From Cellulosimicrobium terreum (GTDB lineage Bacteria > Actinomycetota > Actinomycetes > Actinomycetales > Cellulomonadaceae): a DNA stretch of 64,000 nucleotides. A program made the position numbers and the translations under genes. The DNA lies in the NCBI GenBank assembly GCA_014803435.1, contig JACYFD010000006.1, positions 62,001-126,000 on the forward strand, written 5' to 3'. Positions 17,830 to 25,832 of the stretch are shown piece after piece (within the stretch, counting starts at the first letter, position 1; each line of letters opens with the position of its first letter). Below the pieces are notes generated by a model, which was not told where the DNA came from, did no database searches, and saw nothing but the letters and a program-made list of their open reading frames with translations.

Positions 17830-19041
17830 CTATCGAGGGTCGTCGGAGGACGGGGAGCCTGGGGTGCCCGTAGCGGTCGTCCACCGCGCGACGTCGGTGA
17901 ACAGGCGCTCGAGCGGCCCGCGGCCGAACGCCCAGCGCCACGCCGTGGCGACCACGAGCGTCACGAGGACGAGGACGAGGAGCGGACCGTTCGTCGTCTG
18001 CTCGTAGGCCGCCTCGCCCCAGAGCCACAGGACGACGATCTGCGCGGAGTACACGGTGAGCGCCATCGCGCCGACGGCGGCGACGGGTGCGAGGGCCCAC
18101 CGTCCGATCCGTCCGGCGAACAGGCACAGCCCGAGCACGGCGACGGCGAAGCCGCCCGACCCGACGACCTCGGGCAGGGTGTCGGTGTGCGGCCCGGCGA
18201 GCCAGAGGTACGCCGTCGTGGGCCACGGGTCGGTCCATGCGAGCGCGTCGGGCCGGAACGAGCTCGACCACGCGGACGCGGCGTCCTCCACCGCCTGGGC
18301 GCCGCCGAGCGGGGCGACGACCGCCGCCGACACCCCGTACCCGAGCACGGTGGCGAGGAGCCCGCCTCCCACCATCCCCAGGCGCACGAGCGACGAGGAC
18401 AGGTCGAGACGGCCGATCGCCATCCCCGCGAAGACGTACGCCATCCAGACGACGGCGGGGTAGTGCCCCGACAGGAGGAAGTCGGTGAAGGCTCCGGACC
18501 CGTCGTCGGGCAGGTGCAGCCCGGCCCGGGCGAGGGCCTCCGGCCCGTAGTACGCGAGCACCGGCCCGACCACCGCGACCGTCCCCGCAAGGATCGCGAG
18601 GCGGCCGGAAGACCAGCGCAGGAACGGCAGCGCGAGGACGAAGTAGGCGGCGTAGAACCCGAGGATGAGCAGCACGCGCGTCCCCAGCAGGTCCAGCAGG
18701 CCGACGAGCGCGAGCAGCAGGACGGCGCGCACGAGGATGCGCGTGCGGACCCGGGCGAGGGCAGCCCCCGCCACCGGCGTCCGACCGCCCGAGACGAGCG
18801 CGAGCGACACCCCGGCGACGAGCGCGAACAGGATCGACGAGCGCCCGTGGGACACGTCCAGGAAAGCGGCCATGCCGCCTGCGTCGACGCTCGTGAAGCC
18901 CACGTGCGCGGTGAACATGCCGAGCACGGCGAGGCCGCGCGCGACGTCGACCCCGGTGACCCGGCCCGGCCCGCCGACGAGCAGCTCGGCATGGCGGGTC
19001 CAGGACGACGGCGCGGCGGGTGCGGTGACGTCGGCTGCCAT
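17830..19041 (-). CDS. DUF418/acyltransferase-like polytopic membrane protein
   Basis: A 403-residue integral membrane protein with about ten hydrophobic segments. It opens with GRVTGVDVARGLAVLGMFTAH, the signature of the DUF418 / heparan-glucosaminide acetyltransferase-like family, and keeps HGRSSILFALVAGVSLAL. A cell-envelope acyl-transfer role is suggested by the family but is not proven. The ATG at 19041 is used because the protein then begins just before the conserved region; an in-frame upstream ATG at 19104 would add 21 polar residues. Nothing in the neighbours indicates a substrate. Confidence 0.75.
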   Translation of the reverse strand: MAADVTAPAAPSSWTRHAELLVGGPGRVTGVDVARGLAVLGMFTAHVGFTSVDAGGMAAFLDVSHGRSSILFALVAGVSLALVSGGRTPVAGAALARVRTRILVRAVLLLALVGLLDLLGTRVLLILGFYAAYFVLALPFLRWSSGRLAILAGTVAVVGPVLAYYGPEALARAGLHLPDDGSGAFTDFLLSGHYPAVVWMAYVFAGMAIGRLDLSSSLVRLGMVGGGLLATVLGYGVSAAVVAPLGGAQAVEDAASAWSSSFRPDALAWTDPWPTTAYLWLAGPHTDTLPEVVGSGGFAVAVLGLCLFAGRIGRWALAPVAAVGAMALTVYSAQIVVLWLWGEAAYEQTTNGPLLVLVLVTLVVATAWRWAFGRGPLERLFTDVARWTTATGTPGSPSSDDPR

Positions 19042-19151
19042 GCGTGCGATTCTCCGGTGCCACGGCCCTGAGCGCGACGTCCGCCACGCCCTTCTCGCGA
19101 CCACGGCGCCCAGAGTGTGAGAACGGGGTCGAGAACGTGCGGTGTCCGGCC

Positions 19152-19157
19152 TACCGT
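19152..19157 (+). promoter_or_regulatory. -10 hexamer for a leaderless transcript (methyltransferase)
   Basis: TACCGT fits the actinobacterial TANNNT -10 pattern and is six bases before the ATG, so the start codon would be at or next to the transcription start. Confidence 0.5.
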
Positions 19158-19163
19158 GCGGGT

Positions 19164-20054
19164 ATGACGCACACTCCCATCCACGGCGACGAGGCCGGAC
19201 CCCGCAGCGACGCCCCCACCGGGGCGACCGGGTCCAACCCGTCCAAGGAGTCCGAGTCCTACACGCACGGGCACCACGAGTCCGTGCTGCGCTCCCACCG
19301 GTGGCGCACCGCGGAGAACTCCGCCGGCTTTCTCCTGCCGCACCTGCGCGAGGACATGGCAGTGCTCGACGTCGGCTGCGGACCCGCGACGGTCACCATC
19401 GACCTCGCGGCCCGGGTCCCCTCCGGTCGGGTCGTGGGCGTGGACGCGTCCGCGGCCGTGCTCGACAGCGCGCGCGAGCTCGCCGCGCAGCGCAGCACGC
19501 CGAACATCGCGTTCCAGCAGGCCAACGCCTACGAGCTGCCGTTCGCGGACGACACGTTCGACGTCGTCTACGCCCACCAGCTCCTGCAGCACCTCTCGGA
19601 CCCGATCGCGGCGCTGCGCGAGATGCACCGGGTCGCGAAGCCGGGCGGTCTCGTCGCCGTGCGGGACGCCGACTACGCGGCCATGACCTGGTACCCCGAG
19701 TCCCCGGGCCTGACCGAGTGGAACACGCTGTACCACGAGGTCACGCACGCCTACGGGTTCGAGGCCGACGCGGGTCGTCGCCTCTTCGCGTGGGTGCAGG
19801 AGGCCGGGTTCGACCCCGCGGGCATCGTCCCGACCGCGAGCACCTGGTGCTACGCGACGCCCGAGGACCGCACGTGGTGGGGCGGGCTGTGGGCCGAGCG
19901 CTGCGTCGCGTCGAACTTCGCGGTCCAGGCCCAGGAGTCGGCGCTCGCCGACGACGTCGCGCTCGAGCAGCTCGCGCAGGACTGGCTGCGGTGGGCCGAG
20001 GAGCCCGCCGGCTGGTTCGCGGTCCTCAACGGCGAGGTCATCGCCCGCGCCTGA
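19164..20054 (+). CDS. Class I SAM-dependent methyltransferase
   Basis: A 296-residue cytoplasmic methyltransferase of the UbiE/COQ5-like kind. Motif I VLDVGCGPATVTIDLA at about residue 70 binds S-adenosylmethionine; VVGVDASAAVLDSAREL is motif II and ELPFADDTFDVVYAHQLLQH is motif III/post-motif. The N-terminal ~30 residues are acidic and low-complexity. The acceptor is unknown. The ATG at 19164 lies six bases after TACCGT, so a leaderless transcript is likely and the longer open frame upstream is not coding. It is followed after 25 bases by the FAH-family gene on the same strand. Confidence 0.87.
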   Translation: MTHTPIHGDEAGPRSDAPTGATGSNPSKESESYTHGHHESVLRSHRWRTAENSAGFLLPHLREDMAVLDVGCGPATVTIDLAARVPSGRVVGVDASAAVLDSARELAAQRSTPNIAFQQANAYELPFADDTFDVVYAHQLLQHLSDPIAALREMHRVAKPGGLVAVRDADYAAMTWYPESPGLTEWNTLYHEVTHAYGFEADAGRRLFAWVQEAGFDPAGIVPTASTWCYATPEDRTWWGGLWAERCVASNFAVQAQESALADDVALEQLAQDWLRWAEEPAGWFAVLNGEVIARA

Positions 20055-20067
20055 CGGCGGGCGCGGA

Positions 20068-20073
20068 TAGTCT
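20068..20073 (+). promoter_or_regulatory. -10 hexamer for a leaderless transcript (FAH-family gene)
   Basis: TAGTCT ends six bases before the GTG at 20080. No Shine-Dalgarno sequence is seen, which supports leaderless translation. Confidence 0.5.
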
Positions 20074-20079
20074 GGGCCC

Positions 20080-20862
20080 GTGCGCATCGCGAGATTCACC
20101 ACCGGAGACGACCCCCGCTACGCCCTCGTCCAGCAGGAGGGGGACCGCACGTATCTCGCGGTCCTCTCGGGTGACCCGCTGTACATGCCGGTCACGCCGA
20201 CGGGGGAGCGGGTCGAGCTGGGCGACGGCGTCCGCCTCCTCGCGCCGGTCATCCCGCGGTCCAAGGTGGTCGCCGTCGGCCGCAACTACGCCGACCACGC
20301 GAAGGAGATGGGCACCGAGGTGCCCTCGCGCCCGCTGATCTTCCTCAAGCCCAACACGTCCGTCGTCGGGCCGGACGACCCGATCGTCCTGCCCGACTTC
20401 TCGCAGGAGGTCTCCTACGAGGCCGAGCTCGCCGTCGTCATCGGCCGGCTCGCGAAGGACGTGTCTCCCGACGCCGCGTCGTCGTACATCCTCGGGTACA
20501 CGGTCGCCAACGACGTCACCGCGCGCGACGCGCAGCGCACCGACGGGCAGTGGGCCCGAGCCAAGGGGTTCGACTCGTCCTGCCCGCTCGGTCCCTGGAT
20601 CGACACGGACCTCAACCCCGAGGACATCGGCGTGCGCAGCCGCGTCAACGGCGAGGTCAAGCAGGACGGCCGCACCCGCGACATGGTGTTCGACGTCGCG
20701 TACCTCGTCTCGTACATCTCCGAGGCGATGACGCTCCTGCCGGGAGACGTCATCCTCACGGGCACGCCTGCGGGCGTGGGGCGCATCGACGTCGGCGACC
20801 GCGTCGAGTGCGAGGTCGAGGGCATCGGCGTCCTCGCCAACCCGGTCCTGCGTCGCTCCTGA
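20080..20862 (+). CDS. Fumarylacetoacetate hydrolase family protein
   Basis: A 260-residue enzyme of the FAH superfamily. The metal-binding region is seen as VGRNYADHAKEMG, followed by FLKPNTSVVGPDDPI, a glutamate pair in VSYEAELAVVIG, TVANDVTARDAQ and a C-terminal GDVILTGTPAGVG. Members hydrolyse or decarboxylate 2-oxo acids and their relatives in aromatic degradation; many single-gene actinobacterial copies act on oxaloacetate or acylpyruvate-like compounds. It stands alone, without aromatic-pathway genes, so an acylpyruvase or oxaloacetate decarboxylase role is as likely as ring-fission product hydrolysis. The GTG start follows a -10-like hexamer. Confidence 0.88.
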   Translation: MRIARFTTGDDPRYALVQQEGDRTYLAVLSGDPLYMPVTPTGERVELGDGVRLLAPVIPRSKVVAVGRNYADHAKEMGTEVPSRPLIFLKPNTSVVGPDDPIVLPDFSQEVSYEAELAVVIGRLAKDVSPDAASSYILGYTVANDVTARDAQRTDGQWARAKGFDSSCPLGPWIDTDLNPEDIGVRSRVNGEVKQDGRTRDMVFDVAYLVSYISEAMTLLPGDVILTGTPAGVGRIDVGDRVECEVEGIGVLANPVLRRS

Positions 20863-20898
20863 GCTCCCGCGCCTCGCCCCCGCACCGGACGAGATCCA

Positions 20899-21843
20899 CT
20901 ACAGCGACTTGTCCTGCGTCGCCAACCAGGTCACGATCGCCCGGTTCGTCTCCTGCGCGCGCTCCTGCTGGATCCAGTGCCCGCTGTCGAGCATGACGAC
21001 CTCGACGTTCGGCACGAAGTCCGTGAGGCGCTCCGCCGGCCGCACGTCGTCACGGACGCCGTGGATCATCAGGGACCGGTGGTGGACGATCGGATCCACC
21101 TCGGCCAGAGCGTGCCAGTTGCGGTCGAGGTTGCGGTACCAGTTGATACCGCCGGTGAATCCCGAGCTCGTGAACGCGGCGACGAAGACCTCGAGCTCGG
21201 AGTTGCTCATGACCGGTTCGCCCGTCGCAGTCTCCGCGAGGGCGAGCTCGATCATCGCCATCCCCGGCGCAGGAGGGGCGGGGATCCGGTGCGTTCGGTA
21301 GAGGTTGCGGATGAACCGTTCGGTGTTGGCGTCGAGCACGGCGTCGGCCACGCCTTGATGTCGGGCGAAATGGACCATGTAGAAGTCGCTGCCGAGCACG
21401 GCCTCCATCGTGTCGAGCCAGGGCGCGTCCCCGCGCGCCTGGTACGGCAGGCTCAGGTTGACGAGCCGGTCGACGCGCTCCGGATGCAGCAGAGCGAGTC
21501 CCCACACGACCATGGCGCCCCAGTCGTGGCCGACGAAGTCCGCCGAGTCGTATCCGTAGTGGTCGAGCAGCGCGACGAGGTCCCCCGTGAGGTGCTCGAG
21601 ATCGTAGTCGGTCACCTCGGTCGGTCGGGACGAGCTCCCGAAGCCCCGCTGGTTCGGAACGATCACGTGGTGGCCTGCGGCGACGAGCGCCGGCACCTGC
21701 TCACGCCAGGACTGCGCGAGCCCCGGCCAGCCATGGCACAGCACGACGGGCCGACCAGCGTGCTCACGACCAGCCTCGAACACCTCCAGCTCGATGCCGT
21801 TGACGGGGATCATGACGGACTCGGGAAAGCTGGACAGGGTCAT
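20899..21843 (-). CDS. Alpha/beta hydrolase, epoxide-hydrolase-like
   Basis: A 314-residue alpha/beta-fold hydrolase. It has the oxyanion-hole string LCHGWPG near residue 36 and a nucleophile elbow VGHDWGAMV with Asp107, which points to the epoxide hydrolase / haloalkane dehalogenase branch and not to a serine esterase. Two lid tyrosines expected of epoxide hydrolases are plausible (Tyr in the NLYRTHR and NWYRN segments). The late acid lies in GVRDDVRP and the catalytic His in DSGHWIQQE. It is divergent from the WYL-domain regulator gene, with 108 bases between starts, and is probably its target. Confidence 0.85.
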   Translation of the reverse strand: MTLSSFPESVMIPVNGIELEVFEAGREHAGRPVVLCHGWPGLAQSWREQVPALVAAGHHVIVPNQRGFGSSSRPTEVTDYDLEHLTGDLVALLDHYGYDSADFVGHDWGAMVVWGLALLHPERVDRLVNLSLPYQARGDAPWLDTMEAVLGSDFYMVHFARHQGVADAVLDANTERFIRNLYRTHRIPAPPAPGMAMIELALAETATGEPVMSNSELEVFVAAFTSSGFTGGINWYRNLDRNWHALAEVDPIVHHRSLMIHGVRDDVRPAERLTDFVPNVEVVMLDSGHWIQQERAQETNRAIVTWLATQDKSL

Positions 21844-21951
21844 CTGGGGCTCCTTCGGTCAGGCCGACCGCAGAGACGGATCGGTCGGTGTTCTCGACCC
21901 TAGGGAGAAACGTGGACAGTATCCGTCCGCGTTGGCTGGCAGACTCGAGGC

Positions 21952-22929
21952 GTGCGAGACGATCCGACCGGGCGGGCGCTGAAGCTGCTCTCGCGGCTGC
22001 AGACCCTTCGGCTCCAGCAGGCCGGCGAGCTCGCGGCGACCCTCGGAGTCACGGAACGCACGGTGCGTCGCGATCTCGATCGACTCCGCGCCCTCGGGTA
22101 TCCGGTCGATGCCGTCGCGGGACGCTACGGGGGCTATCGGCTGGCAGCCGGGGCGCATCTGCCGCCGCTGGTGCTCGATGACGAGGAGGCCGTCGCGGTC
22201 GCCGTCGGGCTGCGTTACGCGGCGGAGGCGGCGATCGACGGCATGGCGGAGACGTCCCTTTGCGCGCTGACGAAGATCGAGTCGCTCCTGCCGCAGCGGC
22301 TGCGCGGCCGGGTGTCCGCGCTGAGGTCCGGTGTCGCGTCGATGCCGCAGACCGAGGGCGACCTCGTCGATCCGGAGGCGCTCAGCGTGCTTCCCGCCGC
22401 GTGCCGCGACCACGAACAGGTGCGCTTCGGCTATCGGCGAGGTGACGGCGAGGACGGTGAACGAGTCGTCGAGCCGCACCGGCTCGTCACCGCAGGCCGT
22501 CGCTGGTACCTCGTCGCGTGGGACCGGGACCGCGACGACTGGCGCACGTTCCGGCTGGACCGCCTGCGTGAGCCCCGGACGACGGGTCGTCGGTTCGCGC
22601 CGCGCGAGATCCCCGGTGGCGACGCCGCACGCTTCGTCGCGCGCGCGATCGGTTCGGCGCCTCGCGACACGGAGGCGACGCTCGTCGTCCGGGCCACGTC
22701 GGCCGAGCTGGAGGGAGTGCTCCGGTGGGTCGAGCACACCCACGTCGAGCACCGGGCCGGGTCGACCGTGATCCGGGTCTGCGGCGAAGACCTCGGCCGG
22801 CTCGCACTGACCGTCGCCCGCATCGCCCTCGCCGCGCCCCTGACCGTCGTCGACCCGCCGGAGCTCGAGAGCCTCGTCGGGCGGCTCGCCGTCCACCTCT
22901 CCGCACCACCCACCCAGGAGGAGCGATGA
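21952..22929 (+). CDS. YafY-type HTH/WYL-domain transcriptional regulator
   Basis: A 325-residue regulator. Residues about 8-60 form the winged HTH_11 domain (LLSRLQTLRLQQAGELAATLGVTERTVRRDLDRLR), followed by the YafY linker (GGYRLAAGAHLPPLVLDDEEAVAVAVGL) and a WYL ligand-sensing domain about 140-220 (EPHRLVTAGRRWYLVAWDRDRDDWRTFRLDRL). The GTG at 21952 was chosen because the HTH begins right after it. It is divergent from an alpha/beta hydrolase and overlaps the following YdeI-like gene by four bases (ATGA), so regulator and YdeI-like protein are translationally coupled. Ligand unknown. Confidence 0.88.
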   Translation: MRDDPTGRALKLLSRLQTLRLQQAGELAATLGVTERTVRRDLDRLRALGYPVDAVAGRYGGYRLAAGAHLPPLVLDDEEAVAVAVGLRYAAEAAIDGMAETSLCALTKIESLLPQRLRGRVSALRSGVASMPQTEGDLVDPEALSVLPAACRDHEQVRFGYRRGDGEDGERVVEPHRLVTAGRRWYLVAWDRDRDDWRTFRLDRLREPRTTGRRFAPREIPGGDAARFVARAIGSAPRDTEATLVVRATSAELEGVLRWVEHTHVEHRAGSTVIRVCGEDLGRLALTVARIALAAPLTVVDPPELESLVGRLAVHLSAPPTQEER

Positions 22930-23546
22930 CCGCCTCGGATGCACAGCCACCCGTCTCCGACCACCCCGCGACGTGGAGGTTCGACTACCCGGTCGTCCAC
23001 GCCGAGAGCCGGGCGCAGTGGCGCGCCTGGCTGGCGGACCACACCGGGTCGACCCGGGGCGTCTGGCTCTGTTCCTGGCGCAGACCCACCGGTCGGCCGC
23101 GCTGCCCGTACCCCGATGCGGTCGAGGAGGCCATCTGCTTCGGATGGATCGATTCGACGAACACCGTCCTCGACGAGGACCGAAGTCTCCAGCTCTTCAC
23201 GCCCCGGCGGCCCAAGAGCGCCTGGACCCGGCTGAACCGCGAGCGTGCCGCCGGGATGGAACAGCGGGGCCTCATGACCGAGGGCGGAAGGCTGGCGATC
23301 GCCGCCGCGGTCGCCAACGGCTGGTGGACCATCTCTGACCAGGTCGAGGACCTGGTGGAGCCGCCGGAGCTCACGGCGGCTCTCGACGAGGACCCCGGGG
23401 CTCGACAGCACTGGGACCGTTTTCCGCCGAGCGCTCGCAAGCAGATGCTCTGGTGGATCGCCAGCGCCGCCCGCGACGCGACGCGAGACCAGCGGATCGC
23501 GCAGGTGGTCGCTGACGCCGTCGACGGTCGACGTGCGCGGGGTTGA
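22926..23546 (+). CDS. YdeI/OmpD-associated family protein, second copy
   Basis: A 206-residue paralogue of the protein at 11768. Shared landmarks: [57 protein letters not shown] and a C-terminal [23 protein letters not shown] segment. The ATG overlaps the stop of the WYL regulator and has an AGGAGGAGCG site, so the two genes form one operon. The role of the family is unproven; the link to an inducible regulator suggests a stress or detoxification function. Confidence 0.78.
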   Translation: MTASDAQPPVSDHPATWRFDYPVVHAESRAQWRAWLADHTGSTRGVWLCSWRRPTGRPRCPYPDAVEEAICFGWIDSTNTVLDEDRSLQLFTPRRPKSAWTRLNRERAAGMEQRGLMTEGGRLAIAAAVANGWWTISDQVEDLVEPPELTAALDEDPGARQHWDRFPPSARKQMLWWIASAARDATRDQRIAQVVADAVDGRRARG

Positions 23547-23558
23547 CCGACGGGGTCT

Positions 23559-23564
23559 TAGGCT
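23559..23564 (+). promoter_or_regulatory. -10 hexamer for a leaderless gltX transcript
   Basis: TAGGCT ends seven bases before the GTG at 23572. No ribosome-binding site is present between them. Confidence 0.5.
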
Positions 23565-23571
23565 TGAGCGC

Positions 23572-25068
23572 GTGATCCCCGCACCTGGTTCCTCGCCCGT
23601 CCGTGTCCGCTTCTGCCCGTCACCGACGGGGACCCCGCACGTCGGGCTGATCCGGACGGCGTTGTTCAACTGGGCGTACGCGCGGCACACGGGCGGGACG
23701 TTCGTGTTCCGCATCGAGGACACCGACGCGGCACGCGACTCGCAGGAGAGCTACGACCAGCTCCTCGACGCGCTGCGCTGGCTGGGGCTCGACTGGGACG
23801 AGGGCCCCGAGGTCGGTGGCCCGCACGAGCCGTACCGGCAGTCGCAGCGCGCAGACCTCTACCAGGACGTCGTCGCGCGCCTGGTCGCGGGCGGGTACGT
23901 GTACGAGTCGTTCTCCACCCCGGAGGAGTCCGACGCGCGCAACGCCGCCGCCGGGATCAAGACCAAGGGCTACGACAACTTCGACCGCACGCTCACGGAC
24001 GAGCAGAAGGCCGCCTTCCGCGCCGAGGGGCGCGAGCCCGTGCTGCGCCTGCGCATGCCGGACGAGGACATCACCTTCACCGACCTCGTCCGCGGGGAGA
24101 TCACGTTCAAGGCGGGCTCGGTGCCGGACTACGCGCTCGTGCGCGCCAACGGCCAGCCGCTCTACACGCTCGTCAACCCCGTCGACGACGCGCTCATGGG
24201 GATCACCCACGTGCTGCGCGGCGAGGACCTGCTGTCCTCGACCCCGCGGCAGATCGCGCTGTACCAGGCGCTGCTGGAGATCGGCGTCGCGACCGTGATG
24301 CCGGAGTTCGGCCACCTGCCGTACGTCATGGGCGAGGGCAACAAGAAGCTGTCCAAGCGCGACCCCGAGTCCAACCTGTTCCTGCACCGCGAGCGCGGGT
24401 TCACGCCCGAGGGCCTGCTCAACTACCTCGCGCTGCTCGGCTGGTCCATCTCGCCGGACAACGACATCTTCTCCCTCGACGAGATGGTCGCCGCGTTCGA
24501 CGTGCACGACGTGCTGCCCAACCCCGCCCGGTTCGACCTCAAGAAGGCCGAGGCGATCAACGCGACGCACGTGCGCATGCTCGCGCCCGAGGACTTCCGC
24601 GACCGCCTGGTGCCCTACCTGCACGCCGCGGGTCTGGTCCCGGCCGACTCGTTCGCCGACCTCTCCCCGCGCGACCGCGACCTGCTCACGGCCGCCGCAC
24701 CGCTCACCCAGGAGCGCATGGTCCTGCTCGGCGAGGTCGTGGGGATGCTCGGCTTCCTCTTCACCGCCGACGACGCGCTGGAGGTCGAGGAGGACGCGCG
24801 CAAGGGCCTCAAGGAGTCCGCGGCTCAGGTGGTCGACGCCGCGATCGCCGCGCTCACCCCGCTGGACGACTTCACCGCCGAGCCCCTCCAGGCCGCGCTC
24901 AACACCGCGATCGTCGAGGACCTCGAGATCAAGCCGCGCCTCGCGTTCACGCCGCTGCGCGCCGCCGTGAGCGGACGCCGCGTCTCTCCGCCGCTGTTCG
25001 AGTCCATGGAGCTGCTCGGCAAGGAGTCGACGCTCGCGCGCCTCGCGCGGCTGCGGGCCACCCTGTGA
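23572..25068 (+). CDS. gltX: Glutamyl-tRNA synthetase
   Basis: A 498-residue class I aminoacyl-tRNA synthetase that charges tRNA-Glu. In actinobacteria the discriminating or nondiscriminating nature depends on whether GatCAB is present, which the window does not show. The HIGH signature is [12 protein letters not shown] (His23), followed by the Glu-binding segment [12 protein letters not shown], and the KMSKS-equivalent is KLSKR at 259-263. The C-terminal anticodon-binding region is complete. The GTG at 23572 gives an N-terminus of normal length and follows a TAGGCT hexamer, consistent with leaderless transcription. It overlaps the next gene by four bases. A tRNA-Glu gene lies 8 kb downstream in the window. 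Confidence 0.95.
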   Translation: MIPAPGSSPVRVRFCPSPTGTPHVGLIRTALFNWAYARHTGGTFVFRIEDTDAARDSQESYDQLLDALRWLGLDWDEGPEVGGPHEPYRQSQRADLYQDVVARLVAGGYVYESFSTPEESDARNAAAGIKTKGYDNFDRTLTDEQKAAFRAEGREPVLRLRMPDEDITFTDLVRGEITFKAGSVPDYALVRANGQPLYTLVNPVDDALMGITHVLRGEDLLSSTPRQIALYQALLEIGVATVMPEFGHLPYVMGEGNKKLSKRDPESNLFLHRERGFTPEGLLNYLALLGWSISPDNDIFSLDEMVAAFDVHDVLPNPARFDLKKAEAINATHVRMLAPEDFRDRLVPYLHAAGLVPADSFADLSPRDRDLLTAAAPLTQERMVLLGEVVGMLGFLFTADDALEVEEDARKGLKESAAQVVDAAIAALTPLDDFTAEPLQAALNTAIVEDLEIKPRLAFTPLRAAVSGRRVSPPLFESMELLGKESTLARLARLRATL

Positions 25069-25823
25069 CGGCGGTGACCACCGCGACGGTGGAGGGTGTC
25101 CTGTTCGACGTCGACGACACCCTCGTCGACACGCGCGCCGCCTTCGCCGAGGCGATCGCGGCGTCGTCGCGCGTCTGGCTGCCGCGCCTGCCCGCCGCAC
25201 GCTACGACGAGGTCCTCGCCCTGTGGCGCGCGGACCCGAACGGCCACTACCGCGCCTACACGCGCGGCGAGGTCGACTTCGAGGCCCAGCGGATGGCCCG
25301 CGCGAACGAGCTGCAGGCGACGTTCGGGGGCGAGCTGCTCGACGACGTCACGTACCTGGCCTGGAGGGACGTGTTCTGGGGTGCGTTCGAGACGGCCTGG
25401 ACGGCGTTCGACGACGCCCGCTCGGTGGTCGACGAGCTCGCCGCGGCCGGTGTGCGCGTCGGGTCCCTGTCCAACGCGCGGGTCGACCTGCAGACCCGCA
25501 AGCTCGCCGCCGCCGGGCTCGCCGACGTGCCGCTCCTCGTCGGGGTCGACACGCTCGGCTTCGGCAAGCCCGACCCGCGCGTGTTCGCCGAGGCGTGCCG
25601 CCTGCTCGGCACCGACCCGGCGCGCACCGCCTACGTGGGCGACGAGCTCGACGTCGACGCCCGCGCTGCGCTCGCGGCCGGTCTCGTCGGCGTGTGGCTC
25701 GACCGGCCCGGGACCCGCCGCGGCGGGCCGCACCCCGAGGACCCGGCTGCGGCCCGCGCGTCGGGCGTCGTGGTGATCTCCGGGCTGGCCGAGCTGACCG
25801 GGTCGCTCGTGCCGACCCGCTGA
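25065..25823 (+). CDS. HAD-family hydrolase
   Basis: A 252-residue haloacid-dehalogenase superfamily phosphatase. Motif [12 protein letters not shown] starts at about residue 10 with the nucleophile Asp and acid/base Asp; motif II is in VGSLSNA; the motif III Lys lies in [10 protein letters not shown]; and motif IV is [15 protein letters not shown]. The helical cap follows motif I, as in subfamily IA. Substrate unknown; a housekeeping phosphatase is likely. The GTG start overlaps the gltX stop (GTGA), so it is translationally coupled to gltX. Confidence 0.87.
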   Translation: MTAVTTATVEGVLFDVDDTLVDTRAAFAEAIAASSRVWLPRLPAARYDEVLALWRADPNGHYRAYTRGEVDFEAQRMARANELQATFGGELLDDVTYLAWRDVFWGAFETAWTAFDDARSVVDELAAAGVRVGSLSNARVDLQTRKLAAAGLADVPLLVGVDTLGFGKPDPRVFAEACRLLGTDPARTAYVGDELDVDARAALAAGLVGVWLDRPGTRRGGPHPEDPAAARASGVVVISGLAELTGSLVPTR

Positions 25824-25832
25824 CCCGCCGGC

